A stretch of 64,000 nucleotides of DNA. Origin: Lunularia cruciata (taxonomy: Eukaryota; Streptophyta; Marchantiopsida; Lunulariales; Lunulariaceae). The stretch lies in assembly GCA_948567375.1 (NCBI GenBank), contig OX419760.1, positions 57,102,001 through 57,166,000 of the forward strand, given 5' to 3'. Under the pieces are notes generated by a model. The model made no database searches. It saw nothing but the letters and a program-made list of their open reading frames with translations, and had not been told where the DNA came from. The translations under genes and the position numbers were made by a program. Below are positions 1-11,678 of the stretch, one piece after another (position 1 is the stretch's first letter; every line of letters begins with the position of its first letter).

Positions 1-351
1 TTAGGGGAAAGTGGGTTACAAATTGAAGGTATAGATAACGTACACATGCTTTCAATTACAATTCTTGATGAGGATATAGTAGAATTGGCAAAGGAATTGA
101 TAGTAGTTAGACCCAAAGTAAGAGAAGTAGGAGTGCAAGTGTCTTTGGATTTGACACTTGACACTTTAGAGAAGAGTGGGTTGGAAGAAAAAGAGTTAGA
201 AAGGTTATTCATAACGGCAATTGCAGATCAAGAAGAAGAAGTGTTAGAATTGGTAGAAGAGTTAGTAGTTGTAAAACCCAAGGATGGAGTAGTATGTGAG
301 TTTACTTCAAGTTTGGAAGCCAAAGAAGAAGTAGACATTGGATCCGAGTAG
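1..351 (+). pseudogene. C-terminal part of the family-A coiled-coil protein
   Basis: The frame is open from base 1 to the stop at 349-351. It encodes a Glu/Val/Leu-rich tail with the blocks LETLEKSG-like, IADQE, LELVEEL and ending KEEVDIGSE. The same tail ends the proteins at 30688-31068 (+), 32604-33044 (-) and 21719-21948 (-), which identifies it as the C-terminus of the family-A protein. No catalytic motif is visible. The N-terminal part is outside the window, so intactness cannot be judged. Confidence 0.75.
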
Positions 352-1127
352 TAATAGATTTGAAGAGGCAGATATGAAGGGATGCATTGCCATTTTGGAT
401 ATGTAGGTTTATAGAGTTGTTGTAGAACGGTATAGTTGTTAGCAACTGTAGATTACTCTACTATTTAAAGAGTGCATTCGTAGTAAAATGTTATTCAGTG
501 CTCATAGTTCTAAGAATAGATAAAGCAAAGTGCTGATTTTAGTGCTTGTCACTTGAGCTTAATTCTAAGTATCAATTTTGCATTTGTGTTTGTGAGTGTG
601 TGGAGAATTTCAAAGTGCAAGTCAATGTGTTTGTTGGATGTTGGATTCAGTAGCCTTGATCTTCATTATGTGTGTTTGATCCTAAGTGAAGTGCAATCAG
701 AGCAATGCCTTGACAGACCTAAGAGGAATTGTAGTGTTGGTAGTATTTTGCAATTGTGAGTGCAACATAGTGTTGATGTGAAGCAATTTCAATCAAGGGA
801 GTTGTGCCTTCAATGGAGAGGTGGGACACAAATTTGATGTGAAGTCGTTTTGTAGTGAAGTGCCATTTTTGGAAGAGACTGAATCATCACAATCAAGATT
901 GTTTAATAAGATTTGAAATATTTGTGATTATGTATGACAAGACTATGAGTTAGTGCTTGTTACTCTCATCTGGATGTGGTTTCTACCCAAGAGACTAAAG
1001 AATAAATTAAGAAGAACCACATTTGTGACCTTTGACTTCATATTTGACCAATTCTAAATTGTATCTCTATGAGAATGGACTTTACTTACCCGATTATTGC
1101 AAAAGTGATATTTTCCGAGTTGTCACA
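1..1127 (+). mobile_element. Family-A element, 3' part (copy A0)
   Basis: The stretch holds the end of the family-A gene, then ~775 bp of 3' non-coding sequence that matches the 3' regions at 31069-31810 (+) and 31811-32600 (-). It ends in the family's terminal signature, GCAAAAGTGATATTT...GTTGTCACA, at 1127. From 1128 the sequence turns into a Ty3 reverse transcriptase reading frame, so the element sits inside C1. Its 5' end lies outside the window, so its target duplication cannot be tested. Confidence 0.85.
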
Positions 1128-1555
1128 ATAATGCTCTAGCCACATTCCAATGGTTCATGAACAAGGTATTTGAACCTTTCATATAGAAATTTGTGAGAGA
1201 CTTCATTGATGACTTCTGTGTCTATGGGAGCAAGGAGGAGCACTTTGAGCATCTAATCAAGGTCTTGCAATGCTTGGATGAGGCAATGCATCACTCAACC
1301 CAAAGAAGTGCATTTTTGGATATGAATGTCTACTTGTGGAACACATCATCTCCAAGGATGGAATAACAGTTGATCTTGAGAAGGTGAGGAAAATCTTAGA
1401 CCTTCCATTCCCTTCAAGCTTGAAAAAGTTATGCCAATTCTTGGGGATGGTTGGGTATTATAGGAGGTTCATCTTCTCATTTTCCAACAAGGCTTATGCA
1501 TTAACCATCCACATGAAGAAATGTAGAATACATGGTGATTTTGGAGGACAAGGAG
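1128..1555 (+). pseudogene. Ty3 reverse transcriptase fragment (element C1, upstream part)
   Basis: Translation in shifting frames gives NALATFQWFMN, FVRDFIDDFCVYGSKEEH and then HIISKDGITVD...FLGMVGYYRRF, the conserved RT palm and connection blocks of plant Ty3 polyproteins. The YxDD-type box reads as FIDDF. The frame is broken near 1190 and 1300. It stops at 1555, where a complete D element begins, and resumes at 8037 with the RNase H region of the same polyprotein. Everything upstream was cut off by family-A copy A0. Confidence 0.85.
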
Positions 1556-2291
1556 TGTAATACCAAGAGCTAGCCATATGATCTAGATGTGAAATTCAGT
1601 TTGGTAACATTTGGAATGATGTTATACATGATGGTCAAAATAGATCAGATAAAAGTATCACTAAAAGAGTACTTCTACTTATAGGGCAAAAATCAAAATA
1701 GACTTGAAAACCTTAAAATCAATAGCTAAACATATGATACAAAGGTGAGAATTGGTTTGATAACATCTAGAAGGATGTTACACATGATGGACTAAACAGA
1801 TCAGAAAGAGGTATCACCAAAAGGGGACTTCTACTAATAGAGTAGGAATCAAAATATGCCTAAAATCTTTGAAGACAATCTTGGTGGCCTTAACGGATGA
1901 ATTAGGCCTTGAAAATGTGTAGATTCCCCCCAACAAAGGAAAGGCTGGCCTTCCCTCCCCCTTACTTTTTCTTGTTGAGAGCTTTCCAATGGTACCTCAC
2001 CCACATGATTCTGAGATTCCTATAGGAAGATTCCCTAAAAGATTCCCTTCAATCAAAGCTTGTTTGATGAACCAAATAGGACCAGGACCAACATATCACC
2101 CATCCAAGTAAGTAATTCAAGGGTGGAGCTTGTTGACATGTCACCTATCTGTGTGTGTAATCCTATGGTGGAGCAACCTTGGAGGAGATCTTCTTTGTCT
2201 ATATAATAAAGAGAAGGTGCTCCTTTGGAGCATTGGATGATTGAGTGTGAAATCTGTGTTTTCTCTCTTCTCGTGTCCTTGGAGTATTACA
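1556..2291 (+). repeat. 5' LTR of element D
   Basis: It starts TGTAATACC and ends GTATTACA, with a matching copy at 7294-8031. A TATA-like TATATAATAAAG lies near 2200. The tRNA primer site follows immediately. Confidence 0.9.
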
Positions 2292-2292
2292 A

Positions 2293-2304
2293 TGGTATCA
2301 GAGC
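2293..2304 (+). other. Primer-binding site of D (initiator-Met tRNA type)
   Basis: TGGTATCAGAGC lies one base after the LTR end. It is the usual plant primer site complementary to the 3' end of initiator methionine tRNA. Confidence 0.9.
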
Positions 2305-2422
2305 AAGTGTTTTAGTCCAAGAGAGTGGATCACCCTTCTTGGAAGAACACAAACTACTAAAATTGAGTACTTTGAGGTGGAGAACATAAAGTAATTGCTA
2401 GATGTAGGAAGGACTTTAGAGA

Positions 2423-2653
2423 GTGGATGGGATGGATGCACCAAGAGGACAATTTCCCACACCTAGCTTTCCATTCTTGAATCCATTCCACATCAAGGTT
2501 ATGTACATCCAACATGAGCAAATGAGAGTATCGCTACTTTATTATTTTGGAGCAGAATTTATGGACAGGGTGATGAACTCACCAAACCCGGTGATTCTAC
2601 CTATGGTGGTATATGACAAAAAGAAAGATTTGACAATCTACATTCTATTATGA
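2423..2653 (+). pseudogene. Pre-gag ORF of D
   Basis: This short ORF (about 76 codons) lies between the primer site and gag. It contains the blocks FGAEFMDRVM, VILPMVVYD and LTIYILL. The E elements carry a similar ORF at the same place (50428-50643, minus: FGQDFLHMI, LILPVVTYG, IYVLI), and a third relic is at 39735-39945. The shared position and blocks suggest an ancestral N-terminal extension of gag or a separate small ORF. No known function is recognised. Here it ends in a stop in the same frame as gag. Confidence 0.6.
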
Positions 2654-2893
2654 TGTTATGGATGTGAATGTCCCAAATCCTCTCCCTTTCAACACTCAAG
2701 TAGAAATTTATTCTGTAGTAGACCAAAAGTGATGGTTAGAGATTTTGTGGTTAGGAATTTTGGTGAGGAGTATTATCAACGAGTGATAGCTTCTAAGGTC
2801 CCAATGGTAGTTTTGATAGTTTGTGCACCTTCTAGAGTGATCATATTGACTCTATATTGAAGTAGACATTAGCAATTAAGTGTTGTAGGAACC

Positions 2894-3900
2894 ATGGATC
2901 CGCATTTGCAAGAGCTGGTGCAAGGAATGCAAGGGATGTTGAATGAACTTTGAGAGATTAAAACGACCATGGAGACATTACAAAGTCAAGTGCAGATCCT
3001 TAGGAATGATCAGGCAATGCAAGAAGAAGAGCCGTCTCAAAACCCAATACTTGTGGTGGAAGTACTTGGAGAGGCACCCATGCCTACGAACCATGTCAAC
3101 AATGAAGTCACATTGCTACTCTGGATGAAGAATACCTGTAACATTGAGCCTTACAAGGGGCAGCATACGATGGGAGTAGTGGAAAATTGGATCTCAAGAA
3201 TGAATTGATATTTTTGATTGTTCTCAACAAAGATCATGGAGCATGCTGCAAGTGTGTTTGCATGTGGGTACTTGACCAATAAAGCACTCACATGGTACGA
3301 TGCTTGGGAATGATCCATGTTGGCAGAGAGAAGGGAGGTCACGTGGATGGCAATGCAAGAAGGATTGTTGAAGAATTTCCAATTGGTGGATTTTGTGCAG
3401 ATGGACCAAATCCGACTATGGAGATTGAGACAAAAGAACAACGTACAAGAGTATGTGGAGGCATTTTTAGATCTACAAGTTGCAATAACCGACGTGAGTC
3501 CAATAGAGGCTCTCAACAATTTCAAATGAGGTTTGAAGGAACGGGTTTGCCAAGAAGTCATGGTGCAAAATCCTTGCACGGTATTTGAAGCTATTGCTTG
3601 TGCGCAGAGAATAGTTGAAGCATTGGGTGGAGGTGAAGGAGTAGTTCTACCTCAACATTATTGGGCAGAAATGCCACACATGGGTGGACCAATACCAATG
3701 GAATTGTGCAACCTTTGATTTCAAGATTGAGGAGCACGACCACTTCAAGGAGAGCATGGACAAGTAGAAGAATGAAGAGATAGAGATAAGGAGAAGGAAC
3801 TTGAGGAGAAAAATGCCATTGTTACAATTGTGGCCGTATTGGGCACATATCTACCAACTGTCATACTTGTTTCCCTAGAGGTCCTTGGCCTTCATACAGG
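2894..3900 (+). pseudogene. gag of element D (capsid plus CCHC knuckle)
   Basis: The frame starts at an ATG at 2894 (MDPHLQELV). It has an early heptad-like segment (METLQSQVQIL), then the retrotransposon gag core with GYLTNKALTWYDAWE and the downstream IRLWRLRQ...VQEYVEAFL block. It ends near 3810-3880 with a zinc knuckle CYNCGRIGHISTNC of CX2CX4HX4C form. Gag packages the element RNA into virus-like particles. Stops and frame changes near 2955, 3205, 3310, 3527 and 3716 make it non-functional. Confidence 0.85.
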
Positions 3901-4039
3901 TAATATTTGAACAACATAAAGAGGCGCACTGAAGAGGAGGAGGTGGAATCACTTTGGAAAACAAAGATTGTTAGTAAATGTACATTGTGGCCTTACTGGA
4001 TCAATAAGGAAGTAAAGAAGCAAGGGAAGGAAGAAGACA

Positions 4040-4906
4040 AATGTGCAAAGGTCTTGAAAGTCAACCTCACAATTGATTTTTGTGAATGGAGTCCTAGAAG
4101 GAAATCAAGTGAGAGTATTAATAGATCCAAGAGCAATAGAGAATTTCTTGTCTTGCTTTGTTGCAATAAGATTAGGAATGGATCTAGAGAGAGATGAGAG
4201 TGAAGAAGTTGAGTTACCTAATGGGCAAACAAAGAGGATTGAATCATTACCTAGATGAGTAACAATCTCTATAGAAGAATATCAGGAAGTAATTGAGTGG
4301 CAAGTGATACAATTAGCTTGTTATGATGCAATCTTAGGCATGCCATGGATGGAGCATTGCAACCATATGGTAGATTGGAGGAAGAAAGTGGTGAGAACCC
4401 ACCAATGGTCAATCATTGGGGTTATAGAAAAATCACACAGACAAGAACTTCCTCTGTATGTCATAGGGATGGCAACTATCTGTAAGACCAATAGATGTTT
4501 CATAGGTCTAATAAGAGAAGTCTAGAGTGCCCAACTTGATGGAAAAATTCTTGAGAAATTGAAAGATGTGGTGGATGAGTTTCAAGATGTCTTTCTTGAT
4601 GATCTACCCTCAGGATTACCACCAAGAAGGAGAGTAGATCATAAAATTGAGACACTCTAGGGGAAGACACCTCCTTGTAAGGCCACATATTGCCTATCAC
4701 CTCATGAGTTGGAGGAGTGTAAGACTCAAATTGAGGAGATGCTTCAAAAAGGGTTCATTCAACCTAACATATCACCATATGCAGCTCTTGTCTTGTTTGT
4801 GAAGAAGAAGGATGGTATAATACGCATGTGCATTGACTATTGGGGTCTCAATTAGCAAACAATGAAGAACAAATACCCCTTACCTCGCATGGATGACCTG
4901 TTTGAT
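4040..4906 (+). pseudogene. Protease and first part of reverse transcriptase of D
   Basis: The aspartic protease region includes VRVLIDPRAIENFLS, where the expected DSG/DTG active triplet has become DPR, so the protease is dead. The RT entry follows, with YCLSPHELEE, MLQKGFIQP, LFVKKKDG and YPLPRMDDLFD. The frame is cut at 4906 by a reverse solo LTR of family C and continues at 5599 with LHGARYFTKLDLQSGYNQI. Confidence 0.85.
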
Positions 4907-5598
4907 TTGTGAGCCGGCTTGTCTCTCACTCAAGATGAACCTCTGATGGCTATTATGGTAGCGCACCATGGACTAAGGAGGCAAGGAACCCCAACTCCAT
5001 CATACTCCTCCAAGGCTAACACTCCAAGACTCAAGACATTGCTCACTAGAGAACTCAATGAGAGAGAGATAGTTGCAAATGAAAGGATGATGAGTACCTC
5101 CTCACCCCTTGTTTATATACTTGTGAAGTAGTTACGTACCAAAGTTACTAATTACCGTAGTAACTCAAGTTACTAGACTAAAAGTCAAGTAAAGTCAAAA
5201 AGTAGAAAGGAATATCTATTCACATGGGCATATTCCCCTAAGCATGTGGTCTTATCTTGACCCAACCACTAAGTCAAGGATTCCTTCACATGGGCTATCC
5301 TTGGACTAAAGAAGAATCCAAAATAAAAGGCTTGCGGGCCCAAGAGTTCTCAACTCTTTCCTCAAAGCCAAACACCTAGGAATAATACCAAGTCAACACA
5401 CTAAAATCCAAAATAGTGGTGCTCATCTTTTCTACTTCTTCTAAAGTAAGGTCCCCTCTATCTTAGTTATGACTAACTTTAGCTAACCATGATTAACATA
5501 GAACCATCCTTTATCTCTATATAAATAATATCTCTTAAGAACTTTTAATACCAAGCTAAATATCACAATACCACACACATGCACAAATGGGTGTTACA
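4907..5598 (-). repeat. Solo LTR of family C inserted in D
   Basis: The segment starts TGTGAGCCGGC and ends GGGTGTTACA. It is the reverse complement of the LTRs at 9886-10570 and 63096-63787, with no internal sequence attached. It splits the RT frame of D between DDLFD and the LHGARYF block. Flanks read TGATT on the left and GATCA on the right. The 4-base core GATT/GATC may be a mutated target duplication, but it is not clean. A TATATAAATA box lies near 5520 in reverse. Confidence 0.9.
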
Positions 5599-6300
5599 GA
5601 TCAACTCCATGGAGCAAGATATTTCACCAAATTGGACTTGCAAAGTGGTTATAATCAAATCTGAATTGTAGAGGACGATGTGTACAAAACTGCCTTTCAA
5701 ACCAAGTATAGCCACTTTGAGTATCTTGTGATGCCTTTTGGCCTCACCAATGCACCTGCCACTTTCATGAGTCTAATGAATGACATATTCCGTCCAAACT
5801 TAGATAAATCTATTATCATCTTCTTGGAAGACATCTTAGTATACAATAGCATAATGATAGAACCCAAACAACATCTACGAGAAGTCCTCTAGATTCTAAG
5901 ATAGAATTGATTGTATGCCAAAATCTCAAAGTGCAAGTTTAGCAAGTCTGAAGCAGACTATTTGGGGCATAGAGTAAGTGTAGAGGGCATTTAAGTATTG
6001 ATGGATAAAATTGAGGTCATTTAAAAATAAAGTGCCCCAAAAGATCAGACTCAACTCAAGAGCTTCTTGGGGTTGACAGGATTCTATTGTAGATTTGTCA
6101 AGGACTTCTCCAAGGTTGCATAGCCTTTAACGGCACTACTTGGCAAGGAGAAGAAGTGGACATGGGGAACCGCACAAGAGTTGGCCTTTCAAGAATTGAA
6201 AGCTGCCTTGCTACATGTACCAATCTTGAAGTGGTATGACCCAAAACGTCCAATCAAGTTGGCTATAGACGCATCAAGCATAACAAAAGGAGCATTCCTA
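5599..6300 (+). pseudogene. RT core and RNase H start of element D
   Basis: The translation shows [41 protein letters not shown], then [10 protein letters not shown] (the YxDD-type box, here LEDI), KCKFSKSEADYLGHRVS and LGLTGFYCRFVKDFSKVA. It ends in the RNase H entry IKLAIDASSITKGAF. Stops at about 5660, 5890 and 5990 break it. At about 6300 it jumps to the middle of integrase, so the rest of RNase H and the integrase zinc domain are deleted. Confidence 0.85.
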
Positions 6301-7260
6301 CCACCAAGGATGTGACTGCTCCACAACTAGCTCAATTATACTTAGATGTAATCTTCTCTCACCATGGCTTGTCTCGAGTATTCATCACCAATAGAGGCAC
6401 TCAATTCACTAGTTTGTTTTGGCAAACACTCTTTGAGTTCTTCAAAACCAAGTTGGCCATGTCCACAACTTACCACCCACAAACAAATAAACAAGCAAAG
6501 CAAGCTAATCGCACTATTGAAGACATGCTACACGGCTTCACCTTAGAAGAGCAAGAGAGGTGGGACACGCTACTCCCGTTGGTGGAATTTGCTTACAACA
6601 ATTCAGTAAATGCATCCACCCAGGTCACTCCATTCTTCCTCATGTATGATGAGCATCTCTTCACACTTTCTAGCTTGATGAAGATTCATCTGGTGGCTAC
6701 CAAGGTCAATGCAGTCAACATATTTGTTTCTAGAATCCAACAAGGTGTAGAGAGCGCCAAGCACAGATTACAGATTGCGCAAAATTGATAGAAGTAGTAT
6801 GTTGATGCACACCGTAGGCACATGGAGTTCAATGTTGGGGATCAGGTATAGCTATCCATAACCAACCTCACATTAGTTGGACCTTGTAAGCTCAAACCTC
6901 ATTTTATTGGGCCTTTCTCAATTCTTCATCGAGTCGGCATTGTGGCCTATCACCTCAAGCTACCACCACACATGAAGATCCATCTAGTGTTCCATGTTTC
7001 CCTACTACGCAGATATGCTCCCCAATCAGGCTAGGGTCATTCCACACAAGACATTTGACCTTGTCCAACACTCATTGATGGCATGGAGGAATATGAAGTG
7101 AAGAGTATTCTCCAAAAATGCATGCATGGTACTCGCCATCCGTGGGTGGACTATCAAGTACAATGGAAAGGTTACCCTCTCTATGAAGCAACTTGGGAGC
7201 TTGCTACCAATTTGACACATGCACCGGTGTTGGTGCAAGCGTTTGAGCAATAATTGCACA
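6301..7260 (+). pseudogene. Integrase core plus chromodomain of element D
   Basis: The 6312-6788 frame contains VIFSHHGLSRVFITNRGTQF, MSTTYHPQTNKQ, NRTIEDMLHG and FAYNNSVNAST. These are the second half of the Ty3 integrase DDE core, with the middle Asp of the usual SDRGTQF changed to Asn (TNRGTQF). After stops near 6790 comes the GPF-type block HFIGPFSIL...HLVFHVSLLRRY. Near 7075-7250 a chromodomain follows (EEYEVKSILQKC, VQWKGYPLYEATWE). The chromodomain marks D as a chromovirus; such domains can steer integration to chromatin marks. Confidence 0.87.
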
Positions 7261-7293
7261 ACAAGGACGTTGCGTCTTAAAAGGAGGGAGGTC

Positions 7294-8031
7294 TATAATA
7301 CCAAGAGCTAGCCATATGATCTAGATGTGAAATTTGGTTTGGTAACATCTGAAATGAAGTTATACATGATGGTCAAAATAGATCAGATAGAAATATCACC
7401 AAAAGAGTACTTCTACTAATAGTGCAGAAACCAAAATAAACTTGAAAACCTTAGAACCAATAGCTAGATATATGATTTAAAGGTGAGAATTGGTTTGGTA
7501 ACATCTGAAAAGATGTTACACATGATGGACTAAACAGATCAGAAAGAGGTTTCACCAAAAGGGGACTTCTACTAATAGAGTAGGAATCAAAATATGCCTG
7601 AAATCTTTGAAGGCAATTTCAAAGGCCTAAACGGATGAATTAAGCTTTGAAAATATATAGATTACCCCCTCAAAGGAGAAAGGGTTGGCCTTCTCTCCCC
7701 CTTGCTTTGTCTCATTGAGAGCTTTCCAATGGTACATCACCCACGTGATTCTGAGATTCCTACAAGAAGATTCTCTAAAAGATCCCATCTAGTCAAAGCT
7801 TGTTTGACCAACCAGATAGGACCATGACCGACATGTAACCCATCCAAGTAAGTAATCCAAGGGTGGATCTTGTTTACATGTCACCTATCTGTGTGTGTTA
7901 TCCTATGGTGGAGCTTCCTTGGAGGAGATCCTCTTTGTCTATATAATAAAGAGAAGGTGCTCCTTTGTGGCATTGGATCATTGAGTGTGAAATTTATGTT
8001 TTCTCTCTTCTCTTGTCCTTGGAGTATTACA
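7294..8031 (+). repeat. 3' LTR of element D
   Basis: It matches 1556-2291 along its length and ends GTATTACA at 8031. Its first bases are TATAATACC, so the terminal TG is mutated to TA. A purine-rich tract AAAAGGAGGGAGG at 7279-7291 precedes it and is the plus-strand primer. AGGAG at 8032-8036 completes the target duplication. Confidence 0.9.
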
Positions 8032-8036
8032 AGGAG

Positions 8037-9885
8037 GCTCCCAAAGCTTTTGAGGATCTCAAGTAATCCCTTGTTGTGGCTCCAATTCTTGCTAAAACTA
8101 ATTAGAGTAAGCCTTTCATCCTCTACATTGATGCTTCTAATGTAGCTATAGGATGCACTCTTAGTCAATTAGACCAAGATAGGCATGATCATCCAACAGC
8201 TTATGCTAGCAGGCAGATGGTTTTAGCAAAAATTAACTACTTTGTCATGGAGAGAGAAGGGTTGGCAGTGATCTTTGGACTCAAGAAGTTTAGGCACTAC
8301 TTGATTGGAGGGAAAGTCACCATTGTCACATATCACAAGGCTTTGAAGTACATCTTCAACAAGCCTAATGTGTAAGGGAGACTAGCAAGATGGATGATAC
8401 TCTTGTTTGAGTATGACTACACCATTGAGGATAGGCCAAGGAAGAAACATGAAAATGCAAATTTGTTATCTATGACCTATGATCATGATGGAGAATGAGC
8501 TAATAGATGATTCCTTCCCGGATGAGGAGCTCATGAAAATCTCAGTCAATCAAGAGGTTCCAATGGAGTACAAGGAGATTGTGGATTTTATGACAAGAGG
8601 TAACTATCCAAAAAGGATGCATGCTAGGGAGAGGAAGGCACTTGTAGCTAGATCTAGATCTTACACAATGGTGGAGGATATTCTTTTTCACCAAGGAGCA
8701 AATGGTCTCACTTCAAAGAGAAGTGAGTAAGGAAGAGTCTATCCTACTCATAAAGGAGTTTCATGAAGGTTTAGTGCGTGGATGACACTTTGTAAGAAAC
8801 ATGACTACTTTCAAGATTCTAGATGTAGGTTACCATTGGAGAAGGATTTTCAAGGATTGTCTTGATTATTGCAAAACTTGTCATGTTTGTCAAGCTTTTG
8901 CTAGAAATTTTTTGTCCACTCCATCACTTAGATCAATTCTATTGCTAGGACCTTTTGAGAAGTGTAGAATTGAGTTTTTAGGTCCTCTCAATAGAACCCC
9001 AAGGAACAATTGGTACATTGTGGTAGTTACTGATTACCTTACCAAGTGGATTGAGGCTAGACCATTGAGGGGCAAGAATGAAGATGAAATGGGTAGATTT
9101 ATTTATGAACACATTATCACTTGGTTTGGATGTCCTTTGGAGTTGGTTTTTGAATAGAGGAGGAGAGTTTACAAGAAGCATCACTACATCCATGCTATGA
9201 TATTTCTCTATCACACATATAGTAACTACATCCTATAAGCCAAATTCCAATGGCTTGGCAGAGAGAACCAATCAGACCTTGTTCATGATGTTGGCCAAAG
9301 ATGCAAAAATGGAGAGGGCTAAACATCATTAGGACAAGAGGATTCATGTAGTTTTGTGGGTGGATAAGACAACCTTGAAGACTTCCATTGGATATTCTCC
9401 ATTTCAATTGGTATATGGTATAGAGTCTACCTTACCTATTCACTTTGATCTTCCTACCTTCCAAAGCATTCATAGGAGATTGAAGAAAACACAAAGAGGT
9501 GATGCAAAGAGGTCAAGGAAGGATCAACTCATGGAGTTAGAAGAGGCAAGAGCAGTTGCTATGGTTTTGAGTGTAGCAAGCCCAAAGGAAACAAAAGGAA
9601 AGTTATGACAAGAGGCAAAACAAGAAGAAGGTGGAGCCTTTCAAAGAAGATGATTGGGCAATGTTGTTTGATTTCATTCGATTCAAGAGAGTGCAAAAGA
9701 AGTTTTTGCCTAAGTACTTTAGACCTTTCATAGTGGAGAAGGTGTGAAGCAATTACACCTTAGATCTCAAGGAGTTGAGAGGAAGACACTTTGATAGGAT
9801 TAACCATGATAAGTTGAAGATGTATCATAAAAGGTAGAAAGACTCTCACTTTGAGGACAAAGAGAAAAATTAGTTTGGGAGTAAA
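8037..9885 (+). pseudogene. RNase H and integrase of element C1
   Basis: The C1 polyprotein resumes after the D insertion. RNase H blocks are EAPKAFEDLK, ILYIDASNVAIG and VMEREGLAVIFGLKKFRHYL. The integrase zinc domain follows (YCKTCHVCQ near 8870), then the DDE core (VVVTDYLTKWIEARPL, GGEFTRSIT, SYKPNSNGLAERTNQTL). The end reads INHDKLKMYHKR. There is no chromodomain, unlike D and E. Numerous stops and shifts make it a pseudogene. The closely related C2 copy covers 61548-63095. Confidence 0.87.
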
Positions 9886-10570
9886 TGTAACGCCCATTTG
9901 TGCATGTGTGTGGTATTGTGATATTTAGCTTGGTATTACAAATACTTGAGAGATATTATTTATATAGAGATAAATGATGGTTCTACATAAGTCATGATTA
10001 GCTAAAGTTAGTCATTGCTAAGATAGTGGGGACCTTTCTTTAGAGAAGGTGGAAGAGATGAGCACCACTATTTTAGATTCTAGTGTGTTGACTTGGTATT
10101 AATCCTAGGTATTCGGCTTTGAGGAAAGAGTTGGGAACTCTTGGGCCTGCAAGCCTTTTGTTTTGGATTGTTCTATAGTCCAAGGATAGCCCATGTGAAG
10201 GAATCCTTGACTTAATGATTGGGTCAAGATAAGATCACATGCTTAGTAGAATATGCCCATGTGGATGGATATTCCTTTATACATTTTGACTTTACTTGAC
10301 TTTTAGCCTAGTATTTACTAAAGTAAACACTAACTTTAGTGCATAATTATTTCACAAGTATATAAACAAGGGGCAAGGAGGTACTCATCATCCTTTCATT
10401 TACAACTATCTCTCTCTCATTGAATTCTCTAGTGAGCAATGTCTTGAGTCTTGGAGTGTTAGCCTTGGAAGAGTATGATGGAGTTGGGATTCCTTGCCTT
10501 CTTAGTCCATGGTGCGTTACCATAATAGACATTAGAGGTTCATCCTAAGTGAGATATAGGCCGGTTCACA
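9886..10570 (+). repeat. 3' LTR of element C1
   Basis: It starts TGTAACGCCC and ends CCGGTTCACA, directly downstream of the integrase end. Four other copies are in the window: 63096-63787 (+), 4907-5598, 13518-14207 and 54933-55609 (all -). A TATTTATATAGAGA segment near 9956-9970 could be its TATA region. Confidence 0.9.
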
Positions 10571-10725
10571 AGTCCAAGTACTTTTGTCTTGACATGAAGT
10601 CACTTTACTTTGGGTTCAATCCTAAGATATGATTTTCCTTCTTTTAATACCATTTGGGTTCAATATGACTTTGTCTATACACTTCTTCCTCAAAATAGAA
10701 CAAAAACACAAATGTGGGTACCATA
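10571..10725 (-). mobile_element. Family-A 5'-end fragment
   Basis: Read in reverse it starts TATGGTACCCACATTTGTG and continues with GAAGAAGTGTATAGAC and the Thr/Gly-like GAACCCAAAGTAAAGTGAC region. That is the 5' terminal ~150 bp of family A as seen at 35440-35591. It is cut at the C LTR on one side and abuts E1 gag on the other. The terminal TG is mutated to TA. Confidence 0.75.
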
Positions 10726-10744
10726 TTTTTGTTTGTTGTGTAGT

Positions 10745-11678
10745 GTATTGGTAGGTTTTGTGGAGGTCAAGATTGAGACCAAGTTGCTACAACCAAGGAA
10801 TCAAAGCATTTGGCCAATAGTATGGCTTTCTCTAAGTGTTGTGGCTCTTGCATAATTATCTCTAATTTGGTTCATGACTTCAAGCTCCTCACAAATTGAT
10901 CCAAAGCTTCACCTTCCAATATATCTGGAATTTAGATGATGGTGTTTTGGAATTGCATGATGTGACTTTTTACAGAGCCAATCTACTTCAACTCTACAAA
11001 CCTATCTCGTGTAGCTCATGTGACATTTATAGCTTGGAATTGACCAATTATTGCACTCTTGAATTTTTCCCATGTCAAGATTGGTGCAATAATTTGCCGC
11101 TTAGCTTGCTCCACTTGGAATGGCTACCGCACCATAGCTTTACTTCTCCATCCAATTGGCTAGAAGCTAAGAGAATCTACTTCCGTTCATCTTGAAGATT
11201 GGTAGCTTTGAAATAACATTTGCAATCAAACACAAAATTCTCCACTACACCAAAGAAATTCTTGCCTTCAAAAACCTTAGATTTTGGAAATCAGATTCAA
11301 TCTTCTCCTTCTCAAATTAGTATTCTCTCTACATGCTCTTGTTGTTGATGATCTTGTTCATCTAGCAATCAAGTAAGATGCTTGATTTGTTGCTTGATTT
11401 GTTGCATGACCTTGGGTATTGCCACCATGGTTACTACTCTATCATACCACTCATGATCTTTCTTAACACATAGATGCAACACATCCATCGTTCCTCATAA
11501 GTTACAATCGGAAGTACCAAGGGTTCCTCAAACAAGATGATTGTATTCATATGCCCAAAGCGTGAGGTGATGAATTATGTGAACTTACGCTTGAGTAGTA
11601 CTTGGATGCAAAAATCCCAATGGTTTGGTGGAAATGGATTAAGTGATCCATAAATTCCCATTTTTGCTATGATACCAA
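10745..11678 (-). pseudogene. gag fragment of element E1
   Basis: The reverse strand matches gag of E3 (49720-50640). It includes the region corresponding to FPKPKVFEGKN near 11258-11290 and the primer-site region TTGGTATC near 11671-11678. The 5' LTR follows to the right. The frame carries a TGA (11291-11293, read in reverse) immediately before the FPK block, the same position as in E2 and E3. Protease and pol are missing: the copy is cut at about 10726-10745, next to the family-A fragment. Confidence 0.85.

Larger units (their letters stand above)
1556..8031 (+). mobile_element. Complete but decayed chromodomain Ty3 retrotransposon (family D)
   Basis: Two related ~737 bp LTRs (1556-2291 and 7294-8031) flank a tRNA primer site, a pre-gag ORF, gag with a CCHC knuckle, protease, RT, RNase H, integrase and a C-terminal chromodomain, in that order. 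The 5-bp direct repeat AGGAG at 1551-1555 and 8032-8036 is an exact target duplication, and the C1 reading frame resumes right after it. D itself is split by a solo C LTR (4907-5598). It has lost the RNase H end and the N-terminal half of integrase near 6300. Many stops and clearly diverged LTRs mark it as an old insertion. Confidence 0.92.
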
